A DNA stretch of 64,000 bases from JACCWP01 sp963801045 (GTDB taxonomy: Bacteria > Actinomycetota > Actinomycetes > Propionibacteriales > Nocardioidaceae): contig CAWDDC010000003.1 of NCBI GenBank assembly GCA_963801045.1, positions 310,001-374,000 of the forward strand, given 5' to 3'. Below the pieces are notes generated by a model. It did not search any database. It was not told the origin of the DNA and worked only from the letters and a program-made list of their open reading frames with translations. This document shows, piece after piece, positions 28,382-36,549 of this stretch (position 1 is the stretch's first letter; the number at the start of each line of letters is the position of its first letter). The position numbers were made by a program, and so were the translations under genes.

Positions 28382-29271
28382 GCGGCGCCCTCGCGGGAGC
28401 GGCCCGCCGCCGCGTCGTACGCCTGGGCGAGCACTCGCGCAGTGAGCACGCCGGCGAGGTGCCGGCGGTAGTCGGCGCTGGCGTGGATGTCGGCCTCCGG
28501 GTCGACCTGGTGGCGGGCCAGGTCGGTTGCTGCACGGTACGCCGCGTCGACCCCGCCGCCCTCGCTGCCGTCGAACGCCTCGGTCAGGTCGAGCACCAGC
28601 GGGACGTCACCGACCGACAGGAACCCGACGCGCGCGCCGTGCACCCGCCCCTCGTCACCGAGCGAGACCACCGCGGCCGCACCGACCAGGGCGTAGTCAC
28701 CGTGGCGGCGGGAGATCTCGTCGAAGCCGACCCCGGCGCCCGGCGCCAGCGCGGGGAAGAACGCCTCGGTGACGATCTCGCCGTGCTGCGAGCGACGTCT
28801 CCAGCGGTCCGACGAACAGGTCCGCCGCCGCGATCTCCCTGGTGCCGCTGCACCGAACGGGCCACCACGTGGCCGCCGAGCAGGCACAGCACGGCGGGCA
28901 TCTCCGCGGCGGCGTCCGCGTGGACGATCGAGCCGACCGTCGTGCCCCGGTTGCGGATCGTCGCGTGCGCGACGTGCTGCAGCGCCTCGGCCACCAGCGG
29001 TTGCACCCGGCGCGCGTCCGGGTCGCGCGCGACGTCCGCGTGCCGGGCCAGCGCGCCGACGCGCACGCCGGCGTCGTCGGTGCGTACGTAGGCCAGCTCG
29101 TCCAGCCCGCCGAGGTCGACCAGCACGGCCGGCGCCGCCAGCCGCATCGACAGCAGCGGGATCAGGCTCTGGCCGCCGGCAAGCACCTTGGCGTCGGCGT
29201 GCGCGGCGTACATCTCGACCGCCTCGGCCAGGCGTGGCGGGGCGCAGGTAGTCGAAGGGCGCAGGCTTCAC
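28378..29271 (-). CDS. molybdenum hydroxylase medium (FAD) subunit; frameshifted
   Basis: The protein starts at a GTG at 29271 with KPAPFDYLRPAT and contains both FAD-contact motifs of the CoxM/xanthine dehydrogenase FAD family: AGGQSLIPLLSMRL and TIRNRGTTVGSIVHADAAAE. The C-terminal CO_deh_flav_C region ends near the stop at 28378. Extra bases near 29232, 28840 and 28795 break the frame; the corrected length is about 295 residues, as expected. It begins five bases after the permease stop, so permease and enzyme form one transcript. Confidence 0.85.
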   Translation of the reverse strand: MKPAPFDYLRPATPGRGGRDVRRARRRQGACRRPEPDPAAVDAAGGAGRAGRPRRAGRAGLRTHRRRRRARRRAGPARGRRARPGRAPGATAGGRGAAARRARDDPQPGHDGRLDRPRGRRRGDARRAVPARRPRGGPFGAAAPGRSRRRTCSSDRWRRRSQHGEIVTEAFFPALAPGAGVGFDEISRRHGDYALVGAAAVVSLGDEGRVHGARVGFLSVGDVPLVLDLTEAFDGSEGGGVDAAYRAATDLARHQVDPEADIHASADYRRHLAGVLTARVLAQAYDAAAGRSREGAA

Positions 29272-29275
29272 CCCG

Positions 29276-30738
29276 TCAGTCTCTCCTGTCCTGCTCGTCG
29301 GTGTGCTCGCCGACCGCGAGGATCGCGCCGTCGCGCAGGTTGGGCGGCGCCACCGCCCGGGCCAGGTGGTAGCCGACGAGGGTGACGATGGTGCCGAGCG
29401 CGATGCCGGACAGCAGGAAGTCGTCGGTGATCTCGAGCGACGTGTCGCCGATCGCGATGATGATGCCGGCGGCCACCGGCACCAGGTTGACGGGGTTGGC
29501 GAAGTCGACCCCGTTCTCCTTCCAGATCTTGGCTCCCAGCAGGCCGATCATCCCGTAGAGGACCACGGTGATCCCGCCGAGGACGCCGCCGGGCGTCGCG
29601 GACACCAGCGCGCCGAACTTCGGCGACAGACCGAACAGGATCGCCACCCCGGCGGCGACGAAGTAGGCCGCGGTGGAGTAGATCCGGGTCGCCGCCATCA
29701 CCCCGATGTTCTCGGCGTACGTGGTCGTCGGCGATCCGCCGACCGACGACGCGATCACGGTGCCGACGCCGTCGGCGGCGATGGCCCGGCCCATCACCGG
29801 GTCGAGGTCGCGCTCGGTCATCTCGGCGACCGCCTTGACGTGCCCGGTGTTCTCGGCGACCAGCGCGATCACGGCGGGCAGCATCAGCAGGATGAAGGCC
29901 ATGCTGAACGTCGGGCCGTGCCAACCCGACGACCCCGTTGGCGAGGTCGCTCTGCGGCGGCAGACCCAGCCAGTCCGCCGACTTGACGCCTGCCCAGCTC
30001 ACCCGGTCGTGCGCGAACGCCGTGGCCACGCAGTAGGTGCCCTCCGGGCTGCACGGCTGTCCGTCGGCGTCGAGCAGGTTCTGCCCGGGCAGCACCGACG
30101 TGATCTGTCCGAACTGGTCGAAGACCCAGGACAGCACGTAGCCGAACACCAGCCCGAGGAAGACGGCGATCCGGCCGAAGAAGCCGCGCAGTCCCACCGC
30201 CATCAAGATCACGGCGGCCATCACGATCAGGGCGATCCACTGGTCCTGCGGCCAGTAGACGTCGGCGACGACCGGCGCGAGGTTGAAGCCGATCAGCATC
30301 ACCACGGCGCCGGTGACGACCGGCGGCAGCACCGCGTGCAGCCCGCCCGAGCCCATGAAGTGGATCAGCACGCCGACGGCGGCGAGCACCACGCCGGCGA
30401 TCGAGCACGGCACCGGTGACGTCGGCGGGGTCGCCGCCCTGGGCGTAGATCGCCGCGGCCCCACCGACGAACGCGGCCGACGTGCCGAGATAGCTGGGCA
30501 CCTTGCCCTGCACGATGAGCAGGAACACGATCGTCGCGATCCCGCTCATCATGATCGCCAGCTGCGGGTTGAGCCCCATCAGCAGCGGGAAGACGAACGT
30601 CGCGCCGAACATGGCCACCACGTGCTGGGCGCCCAGCCCGGCGGTACGTCCCCAGGAGAGCCGCTCGTCCGGCGCTACCGCCTCACCCGGTGGCGGTGTC
30701 CTGCCCCCGTGCACGACCTTCCATCCGAACGTGGCCAT
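29276..30738 (-). CDS. NCS2-family uracil/xanthine permease; two frameshifts
   Basis: A membrane protein of about 485 residues with the NCS2 pattern: LGAQHVVAMFGATFVFPLLM in the first helix, ALVAENTGHVKAV in the conserved helix 8 region, and TTTYAENIGVMAATRIYS in the conserved helix 10 region. These carriers take up uracil, xanthine or uric acid with a cation. Extra bases near 30410 and 29912 split the frame. It is the first gene of the Mo hydroxylase operon, which suggests it brings in the substrate of that enzyme. A loop of about 40 residues containing DADGQPCSPEGTYC between helices is longer than in the E. coli homologues. Confidence 0.87.
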
Positions 30739-30923
30739 CGCTCTCCCCTGACTGACGAACCGCGGTGATGGCCAGACCCTAGTGGCGCCGATCACACCTC
30801 CCGGTGAGCAACACGTGCGCACCGACGACCGGGTTCGGACGGCGGGTGCACCCTCGCCGGACGGACGGCCCGTGGATAGCCTCCGCATGACGATCCGCCC
30901 ACCGCGGTACGAGGGAGGCCCTG
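30739..30923. promoter_or_regulatory. divergent promoter region between permease and DUF2877 operons
   Basis: The 185 bp between the divergent starts must contain both promoters. Two copies of the perfect 8-bp palindrome ACCGCGGT lie at 30759-30766 and 30901-30908, near the two ends, and may be operator half-sites. A TAGCCT at 30877-30882 is a possible -10 element for the rightward operon, but no convincing -35 is present. AGGGAGG just before the GTG at 30924 is the ribosome site. No regulator gene is next to it. Confidence 0.4.
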
Positions 30924-31688
30924 GTGACCGCGTCCGCTGCCACCCCGTGGCTCGCCGACCGACTGTCCGGCCCGCCGCGTGCGGCCCGGGTGCTGGCGGC
31001 CGGCCCGCAGGCGGTCTACGTCGACGACGGCGGTGCGGCGGTGGGCGTCCTCGCCCGGGACGCGGTCGCGGTGCCGGTGGGGCTGCGCACCCGGCTCGAC
31101 CGGCTGCCCGACGTCACCGGCGCGGTCGTGGGCGACGGCCGGATCCGCCTCGGCGACGTGGTCGTCGAGGTGACCCGGCTGAGCACCGCCGAGGTGCCGC
31201 CGGTTGCCGCGGCTGGCCGACCAGGCTCCGCTGCTCGCCGAGCTGCTCCGACCGGGCGCCGACCAGCGGCTGGACGACGTACGCGCGGCGCTGCCCGCTG
31301 CTGCGCTGCAGCTGGCTCGCCGGCAGCGACCCCGCCGCGGCCGAGGCGCTGCTCGGCCTCGGCGACGGGCTGACGCCGCTGGGCGACGACGTGCTGGCCG
31401 GCTGGCTGGTGACCCGCCGGGCAGCCGGGTCTCCCGCACGGCGACGTGGCGGCTGCCGTCCTGGCCGGCCTGGCCCGTACGACCACGCTGTCGGCGACGC
31501 TGCTGCAGCGGGCGGCCGCCGGTGAGTCCGTCCCGCAGCTGCGCAGGCTGCTGGTCGGCGTCGCCGGCGCTCTCCCGCTGGCCGGGTTGCGGCCACTGCT
31601 GCACGACCTGCTCGCCGTCGGCCACTCCTCGGGCGCGGGTCTCGCGACCGGGGCCGCGCTCGCCGTACCGATCCGGAGGACCCCGTGA
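30924..31688 (+). CDS. DUF2877 protein (YlbF/AllH-like, oxamate carbamoyltransferase component); frameshifted
   Basis: A GTG at 30924 starts a protein of about 250 residues that contains the DUF2877 hallmarks GLGDGLTPLGDDVLAGWL and, near the C-terminus, AVGHSSGAGLATGAAL. In E. coli the relative YlbF (AllH) is one of three proteins reported to form oxamate carbamoyltransferase, which converts oxalurate and phosphate into oxamate and carbamoyl phosphate. Extra bases near 31205, 31310 and 31435 break the frame, and a correct reading needs all three removed. Its TGA overlaps the fdrA GTG (GTGA), so the two are coupled. Confidence 0.78.
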
Positions 31689-33096
31689 CGACCCACGTGG
31701 AGGTGCGCGCCGGCGCCTACGCCGACTCGGTGACGCTGCTCGCGGTGAGCCGCGACGTGGCCGCCCAGCCCGGCATCGCGGCCGCCCAGGTGGCCATGGC
31801 GACACCGCTCAACCTCGAGGTGCTCGGCTCGATGGGCTTCGAGGTGCCGGCGAGCACGACCAACGACATGGTCGTCGCCTTCCGGCTCGACGACGACGGC
31901 TCGGTGGAGGCGGCGCTCGCCGCGGTCGACGCGGCGCTCACGGCGGCGAACACGCGCGGCGACGGCGGTCCCGAGCAGCTGGCCCCGCCGCGTACGACGG
32001 CGAGCGCGCTGGCCCGCGGCGACGCCGGGCTGGCGCTGGTCTCGGTGCCCGGCGGCTCCGCGCTGGTCGAGGCGATGGACGCGGTCGACGCCGGGCGGGA
32101 CGTGATGGTGTTCAGCGACAACGTGCCCGTCGAGCAGGAGGTGGCGCTCAAGCGCGCCGCCGAACGCGCGGGCGTGCTGGTGATGGGACCCGACTGCGGC
32201 ACCGCGATGGTCGGCGGCGTCGGGCTGGGCTTCGCCAACGTCGTGCGACCGGGGCCCGTCGGCGTCGTGGCCGCCTCGGGCACCGGGTGCCAGCAGGTGA
32301 TGTGCCTGCTGGACGCGGCCGGCGTCGGCATCAGCGCCGCGCTCGGGGTGGGCGGGCGCGACCTGTCCGAGGCGGTCGGCGGGATCTCCACCCGTACGGC
32401 GCTGGCGGCCCTCGACGCCGACCCCGCGACCGAGCAGATCGTGCTGGTGTCCAAGCCTCCCGCGGCACGCGTGGCCGACGAGCTGACGGCGTTCATCGAC
32501 ACCCTGGCGACGCCGGTCCAGCTCGCGCTGCTCGGACCGGGCCGCCCGGACCTCACCGCGGCGGTGGAGGAGCTGCTCGGCGCGCTCGGCCGGCCGGTCC
32601 CCGACTGGGCCAGCTGGGGCTCGCCGGCGACGCGGCAGACACGACGGGCTGCTGCGCGGGCTGTTCGTCGGCGGCACGATGTGCGACGAGGCGACGATCA
32701 TCGCCGCCGACCTGCTCGGCGCGGACGCGGTGCGAGATGGTCGACTTCGGCGACGACGAGCTCACCGTCGGCCGCGCGCACCCGATGATCGACCCGACCC
32801 TCCGGCTGGAGCGGATCGCCAGCGTGGGCAGCGATCCCGGCACCGGCGTGCTGCTGCTCGACGTGGTGCTCGGGCACGGCGTGCAGGACGACCCCGCCGC
32901 CGACCTCACCCCCGTCATCCGCGCACTACGCCCGGACCTCCCGGTGGTGGTCGCGTGCGTCGGCACCGACGACGATCCGCAGCCGCTGTCCGCCCAGGCC
33001 GAGCAGCTGGCCGAGGCGGGCGCGCACGTGTTCGCGTCCAACGCCGCGGCCGTACGGCAGGCGGTCTCGCTGCTCACCGACGGAGGCACGGCATGA
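31685..33096 (+). CDS. fdrA: FdrA-family protein (acyl-CoA synthetase-like fold, AllF-like); two frameshifts
   Basis: The protein is about 470 residues. The N-terminal domain begins VRAGAYADSVTLLAVSRDVA and has a Rossmann-like loop VVAASGTGCQQVMCLLDAAG. The second half repeats the fold with LLRGLFVGGTMCDEA and GVLLLDVVLGHGVQDDPAADL. This layout resembles succinyl-CoA synthetase alpha and beta parts but lacks the active-site phospho-His context, which is typical for FdrA. In E. coli FdrA (AllF) acts with YlbE and YlbF in oxamate carbamoyltransferase. Extra bases near 32643 and 32735 are compensated by the downstream frame ending at 33096. The start of the DUF1116 gene overlaps its stop (ATGA). 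Confidence 0.82.
32915..32934 (+). repeat. 20-bp match to the 21-bp repeat at 15.6 and 16.4 kb
   Basis: The 20 bases here are identical to 15632-15651 (18 of them also to copy 2). They encode VIRALRP in fdrA. Because this reading is natural for the protein, the match may be chance or codon-level coincidence. Confidence 0.4.
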
Positions 33097-34520
33097 GCGC
33101 CACCGACCTGGTCAGCGGCGAGCCGGCGGTCGCGACGGTCGGCGCCGGACTGCTCGCGGACGCCCTTGCTGCGCAGGCGGTCGACGTCACGCGGGTCGAC
33201 TGGCAGCCGCCGATGGACGGCACGGCCGACGACCTCGCGGTGCTGGCGGCCGACCCGTTGCGGCGCGACGCCAACGCCCGCGCGGTGGAGGCGGTGCTCG
33301 GCGTGCAGGCGATGCTCGTCGACGTCGCGCCCGCCTCCGAGCTGCTCGGGCTGTCCCGTGGCGACTTCCTGCACGCCGGCCCGCCGATCGGCTGGGACCA
33401 GGCGTCCGGTCCGCTGCGCGGGGCGCTGATGGGCGGCGCCGCGCTGGAGGGTCTGGTCGACGACCCGGACGACGCCGCGGCACTGTTCGAGTCGGGCTCC
33501 GGGGTGACCCTCGACCCCTGCCACCACCACAGCGCGGTCGGGCCGATGGCCGGCGTCGTGACGCCGTCGATGTGGATGTTCGTGCTCGAGGACGCGGCGA
33601 GCGGCCGGCGCACGTACTGCTCGCTGAACGAGGGGCTCGGCAAGGTGCTGCGCTACGGCGCGTACGGACCGGAGGTGCTGGAGCGGCTGCGCTGGATGTC
33701 CGCGGTGCTCGGCCCGCTGCTGGCCACGGCGGTGCGCGCGACCGGGCCGGTGGACGTCACCGGGATCCTCACCCAGATGCTGCAGATGGGCGACGAGGCG
33801 CACAACCGCAACCGGGCCGGCACGCTGATGCTGCTGCGCGACCTGGCCCCGGCCATGGTGGAGTCCGGCACGGCACCGGCCGACGTGGCCGCGGCGCTCG
33901 CGTTCATCGGCGGCAACGACCACTTCTTCCTCAACCTCGCGATGCCCGCCTGCAAGCTGGCGCTGGACGCCGGCCGCGGCATCGACGGGTCCACGATGGT
34001 CGTCGCGATGGCCCGCAACGGCACCGAGTTCGGCATCCAGGTGGCCGGGCACCGGCGACCAGTGGTTCACCGGACCGGCCCAGCAGATCGAAGGGCTGCT
34101 GCTCGGCGGCTTCACCCCCGACGACGCCAACCCCGACATCGGCGACTCCGCCATCACCGAGACCGCCGGCATCGGCGGCTTCTCGATGGCCACCGCGCCG
34201 GCGATCGTGCGGCTGGTGGGCGGCACCGTGCCGGACGCGCTGGCGACCACCCGGCGGATGGGCGAGATCACGCTGGCCGCCAACCCGCGCTGGACCATCC
34301 CGGTGCTGGAGTTCGCCGGGGCGCCGACCGGGATCGACGTGACCAAGGTCTGCCGCACCGGGATCCTGCCGCAGATCAACACCGGCATGGCCGGCCGGGT
34401 CGCCGGCGTCGGCCAGGTCGGCGCCGGCCTGGTCACCCCGCCCGCCGAGGTCTTCCCGGCCGCGCTCGCGGCGCTCGCCGAGCGGCGCCCGCCCCGCGCG
34501 TTGTGGCGGAGACACGCTGA
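33093..34520 (+). CDS. DUF1116 protein (YlbE/AllG-like, oxamate carbamoyltransferase component); two frameshifts
   Basis: A protein of about 475 residues of the DUF1116 (YlbE) family, with GDFLHAGPPIGWDQASGPL, ALMGGAALEGL, SGVTLDPCHHHSAVGPMAG, MGDEAHNRNRAGTLMLLRDL and FIGGNDHFFLNLAMPACKL. The His cluster DPCHHHSAVGPM and the NDHFFLN segment are likely binding-site elements. E. coli YlbE (AllG) is a component of oxamate carbamoyltransferase. An extra C near 34053 breaks the frame; the downstream part resumes with GDQWFTGPAQQIEGLLL. Near 34487 a second shift best explains the natural end APAPRVVAETR at 34520, inside a strong inverted repeat. Confidence 0.82.
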   Translation: MSATDLVSGEPAVATVGAGLLADALAAQAVDVTRVDWQPPMDGTADDLAVLAADPLRRDANARAVEAVLGVQAMLVDVAPASELLGLSRGDFLHAGPPIGWDQASGPLRGALMGGAALEGLVDDPDDAAALFESGSGVTLDPCHHHSAVGPMAGVVTPSMWMFVLEDAASGRRTYCSLNEGLGKVLRYGAYGPEVLERLRWMSAVLGPLLATAVRATGPVDVTGILTQMLQMGDEAHNRNRAGTLMLLRDLAPAMVESGTAPADVAAALAFIGGNDHFFLNLAMPACKLALDAGRGIDGSTMVVAMARNGTEFGIQVAGHRRPVVHRTGPADRRAAARRLHPRRRQPRHRRLRHHRDRRHRRLLDGHRAGDRAAGGRHRAGRAGDHPADGRDHAGRQPALDHPGAGVRRGADRDRRDQGLPHRDPAADQHRHGRPGRRRRPGRRRPGHPARRGLPGRARGARRAAPAPRVVAETR

Positions 34521-34554
34521 CGGAATCGCCCTCTGCTCAGCGTGTTGCCGCCAC
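34503..34554 (+). terminator. strong inverted repeat at the end of the DUF1116 gene
   Basis: The 18-base arms at 34503-34520 and 34537-34554 pair at 16 of 18 positions (GTGGCGG, two mismatches, ACACGCTGA) around a 16-base loop. The DUF1116 stop codon lies in the left arm. There is no T run, as is common for actinobacterial terminators. It would separate the carbamoyltransferase-like operon from the M20 peptidase gene. Confidence 0.55.
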
Positions 34555-34592
34555 AACCGGGGCGGGGCGGCGGAGCCAGGTGCGAGGCTGAC

Positions 34593-35906
34593 CCGGTGGA
34601 CGACGCCGCGCTGCACGCCGAGGTCATCGAGCTGGCCCAGGACCTGATCCGGGTCGACACCACCAACGGCAACGAGACGGCGGCGGCCGCGGTGCTGCGC
34701 GAACGCCTCGCCGGTGCGGGCGTGGAGGCCGAGCTGGTCGCCCGCGACCCGGCCCGGGCCAACCTGGTCGCCCGGCTGCCGGGCACCGGCGACGGCCCGA
34801 CGCTCGCGTTCGTCGGCCACCTCGACGTGGTGCCGGCCGACGCGAGGGACTGGACGCACCCACCGTTCGGCGGCACGGTCGACGACGACGGCTTCCTGTA
34901 CGGCCGCGGCGCCGTCGACATGAAGAACGAGGTCGCGATCCGCACCGTCGCCATGGCCGCGCTGGCCCGGGAGGGCTTCCGCCCGCGCGGCGACCTGCTG
35001 CTGCTGATGGTCGCCGACGAGGAGGACGGGGCCGCCGAGGTCGGCATGGAGTGGCTGGTCGGCGCCCGCCCCGACCTGCGGGCCGACTTCGCGCTGAACG
35101 AGGGCGGCGGCGCGCGGTACGGCCTCGCCGACGGCCGGTCCGTCACCGAGATCTCCGTCGGCGAGAAGGGCACCTGCCCGGTGCTGGTCGAGGCGCTGGG
35201 CGAGGCGGGGCACGCGTCGACACCGTCGGTCGGTCGCAACGCGGTGCCGCTGCTCGGCGAGCTGCTCACCCGGATCGGCACCGGCATGCCCACGCCGGAG
35301 CCACACCCGGTCGTCGAGGCACTGCTGGACGTGCTGCTCGGACCCGACCGCCCGGACGACCTCGTCGCCGCCGTCGACCAGGCCCGGCGGCTCAGCCCGC
35401 TGCTCGAGCACACGCTGCCCGCGGTCTGCGGCACCACGATGGCGCCGACCCTGCTGACCGGGTCGGCGGCGCGCAACGTGCTGCCCGCCCGGGCCGGCGT
35501 GACGCTCGACTGCCGGATCCTGCCGGGCACCACCGACAGCCAGGTCGAGCAGGCCGTGCGGTCCCGGCTCGGCGACGACGTGCCGTACGCGCTGTCGTCG
35601 CCGGAGCCGATGATCCCCGGCAGCCACTCCGCTCCGGCCGGGCCGCTGTGGGACGCGTGCCGCGACTGGATGGCGGCCGACGCCCCGGACACCCAGCTGC
35701 TGCCCACGCTGTGCACCGGCTTCACCGACTCGGTCTACCTGCGCGAGGCGTTCGGCACGGTCGCCTACGGCTTCAGCCCGATGCGGTCCACGCCCGCCGG
35801 GGTGCTCGAGTCGGGCGTGCACAACAAGGACGAGCGGGTGCACGTCGACGACCTGTTGCTCGGGGTGCGCTTCCACCTCGACGTGGCCCGCCGGCTGCTC
35901 GGCTGA
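34593..35906 (+). CDS. M20-family metallopeptidase (ArgE/DapE/CPG2 type)
   Basis: An intact 437-residue protein with GTG start at 34593. It has the two-metal site of M20 enzymes: His and Asp in FVGHLDVVPAD, the bridging Asp in GRGAVDMKNEVA, Glu-Glu in VADEEDGAAEVG, and the C-terminal His in VHNKDERVHVDDLL. A dimerisation domain lies in the middle. Family members cleave N-acyl amino acids, dipeptides or N-carbamoyl compounds. A strong hairpin separates it from the DUF1116 gene, so a role in the ureide pathway is possible but not indicated; a close relative in actinobacteria is a general housekeeping M20 peptidase. Confidence 0.85.
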   Translation, partial: PVDDAALHAEVIELAQDLIRVDTTNGNETAAAAVLRERLAGAGVEAELVARDPARANLVARLPGTGDGPTLAFVGHLDVVPADARDWTHPPFGGTVDDDGFLYGRGAVDMKNEVAIRTVAMAALAREGFRPRGDLLLLMVADEEDGAAEVGMEWLVGARPDLRADFALNEGGGARYGLADGRSVTEISVGEKGTCPVLVEALGEAGHASTPSVGRNAVPLLGELLTRIGTGMPTPEPHPVVEALLDVLLGPDRPDDLVAAVDQARRLSPLLEHTLPAVCGTTMAPTLLTGSAARNVLPARAGVTLDCRILPGTTDSQVEQAVRSRLGDDVPYALSSPEPMIPGSHSAPAGPLWDACRDWMAADAPDTQLLPTLCTGFTDSVYLREAFGTVAYGFSPMRSTPAGVLESGVHNKDERVHVDDLLLGVRFHLDVARRLLG

Positions 35907-35912
35907 GCGCCG

Positions 35913-36530
35913 TCAGCCCTCGCCGGCGATGAACGCCCGCACCGAGTCGGCGATCAGCTGCACGGCGATCGCCGACAGCAGCAGACCGCTGATCCGCGTC
36001 ACCAGCGTGACGCCGGAGTCGCCGAGCACGCGGAGGATGAGCACGGAGTAGCGCATCGAGAGCCACAGCACGATGTGCACGCCCACGACGCCGCCCGCGA
36101 CCGCGGCCAGCGTGGGCGGGTCGTCGACCCGCTCCGCGAAGACCATGGTGGCGACGATCGCGCCGGGACCGGCGAGCAGCGGGGTGCCCAGCGGCACCAT
36201 CGCGACGTTGACGTCCTGACCGGCCCGCGGCTCGGACTCCTGCCCGGTCAGCAGCTGCAGCGCGACCAGGAGCAGCAGCAGACCGCCGGCACCCTGCAGC
36301 GCGGGCAGCGAGATGTCCAGGTACGACAGCAGCTCCCGCCCGAACAGCGCGAACAGCACGATCACGGCGAACGACACCAGGACCGCCTGCCAGGCGGCGC
36401 GCCTGCGGGTCGTCGGCGACTGCCCGCTGGTCAGCGCCAGGAAGATCGGCACCGTGCCCGGCGGGTCCATGATCACGAACAGCGTGATGAAGCACTCCGC
36501 CAGCAGGGTGCCGTCGACGACGCTGCTCAC
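35913..36530 (-). CDS. MarC-family integral membrane protein
   Basis: A 205-residue protein with six hydrophobic segments and the family landmarks ECFITLFVIMDPPGTVPIFL near the start and VPLGTPLLAGPGAIVATMVF in the middle. The GTG at 36530 is the most reasonable start. MarC proteins (UPF0056) are inner-membrane proteins of unknown transport function, despite an early link to antibiotic resistance. The upstream PHP gene reads into this frame with no stop, so the border between them is set by the family-typical N-terminus. Confidence 0.85.
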   Translation of the reverse strand: MSSVVDGTLLAECFITLFVIMDPPGTVPIFLALTSGQSPTTRRRAAWQAVLVSFAVIVLFALFGRELLSYLDISLPALQGAGGLLLLLVALQLLTGQESEPRAGQDVNVAMVPLGTPLLAGPGAIVATMVFAERVDDPPTLAAVAGGVVGVHIVLWLSMRYSVLILRVLGDSGVTLVTRISGLLLSAIAVQLIADSVRAFIAGEG

Positions 36531-36549
36531 GGGGTGCTCACCGGGCTGC

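Noticed and set aside
31685..33096. Succinyl-CoA synthetase or acetate-CoA ligase subunit
   Set aside because: The fold is similar, but the two-part arrangement, the partner genes DUF2877 and DUF1116 and the lack of a phospho-His context identify FdrA.
32553..35876. Very long open frame on the minus strand across fdrA, DUF1116 and the M20 peptidase
   Set aside because: It is a GC-rich shadow of well-supported plus-strand genes; its translation is low-complexity His/Arg/Gly-rich sequence with no family features.
35901..35918. Short inverted repeat GGCTGA/TCAGCC between M20 peptidase and MarC genes as a terminator
   Set aside because: The six-base arms are mainly the two convergent stop codons and flanking bases, which gives pairing by default.
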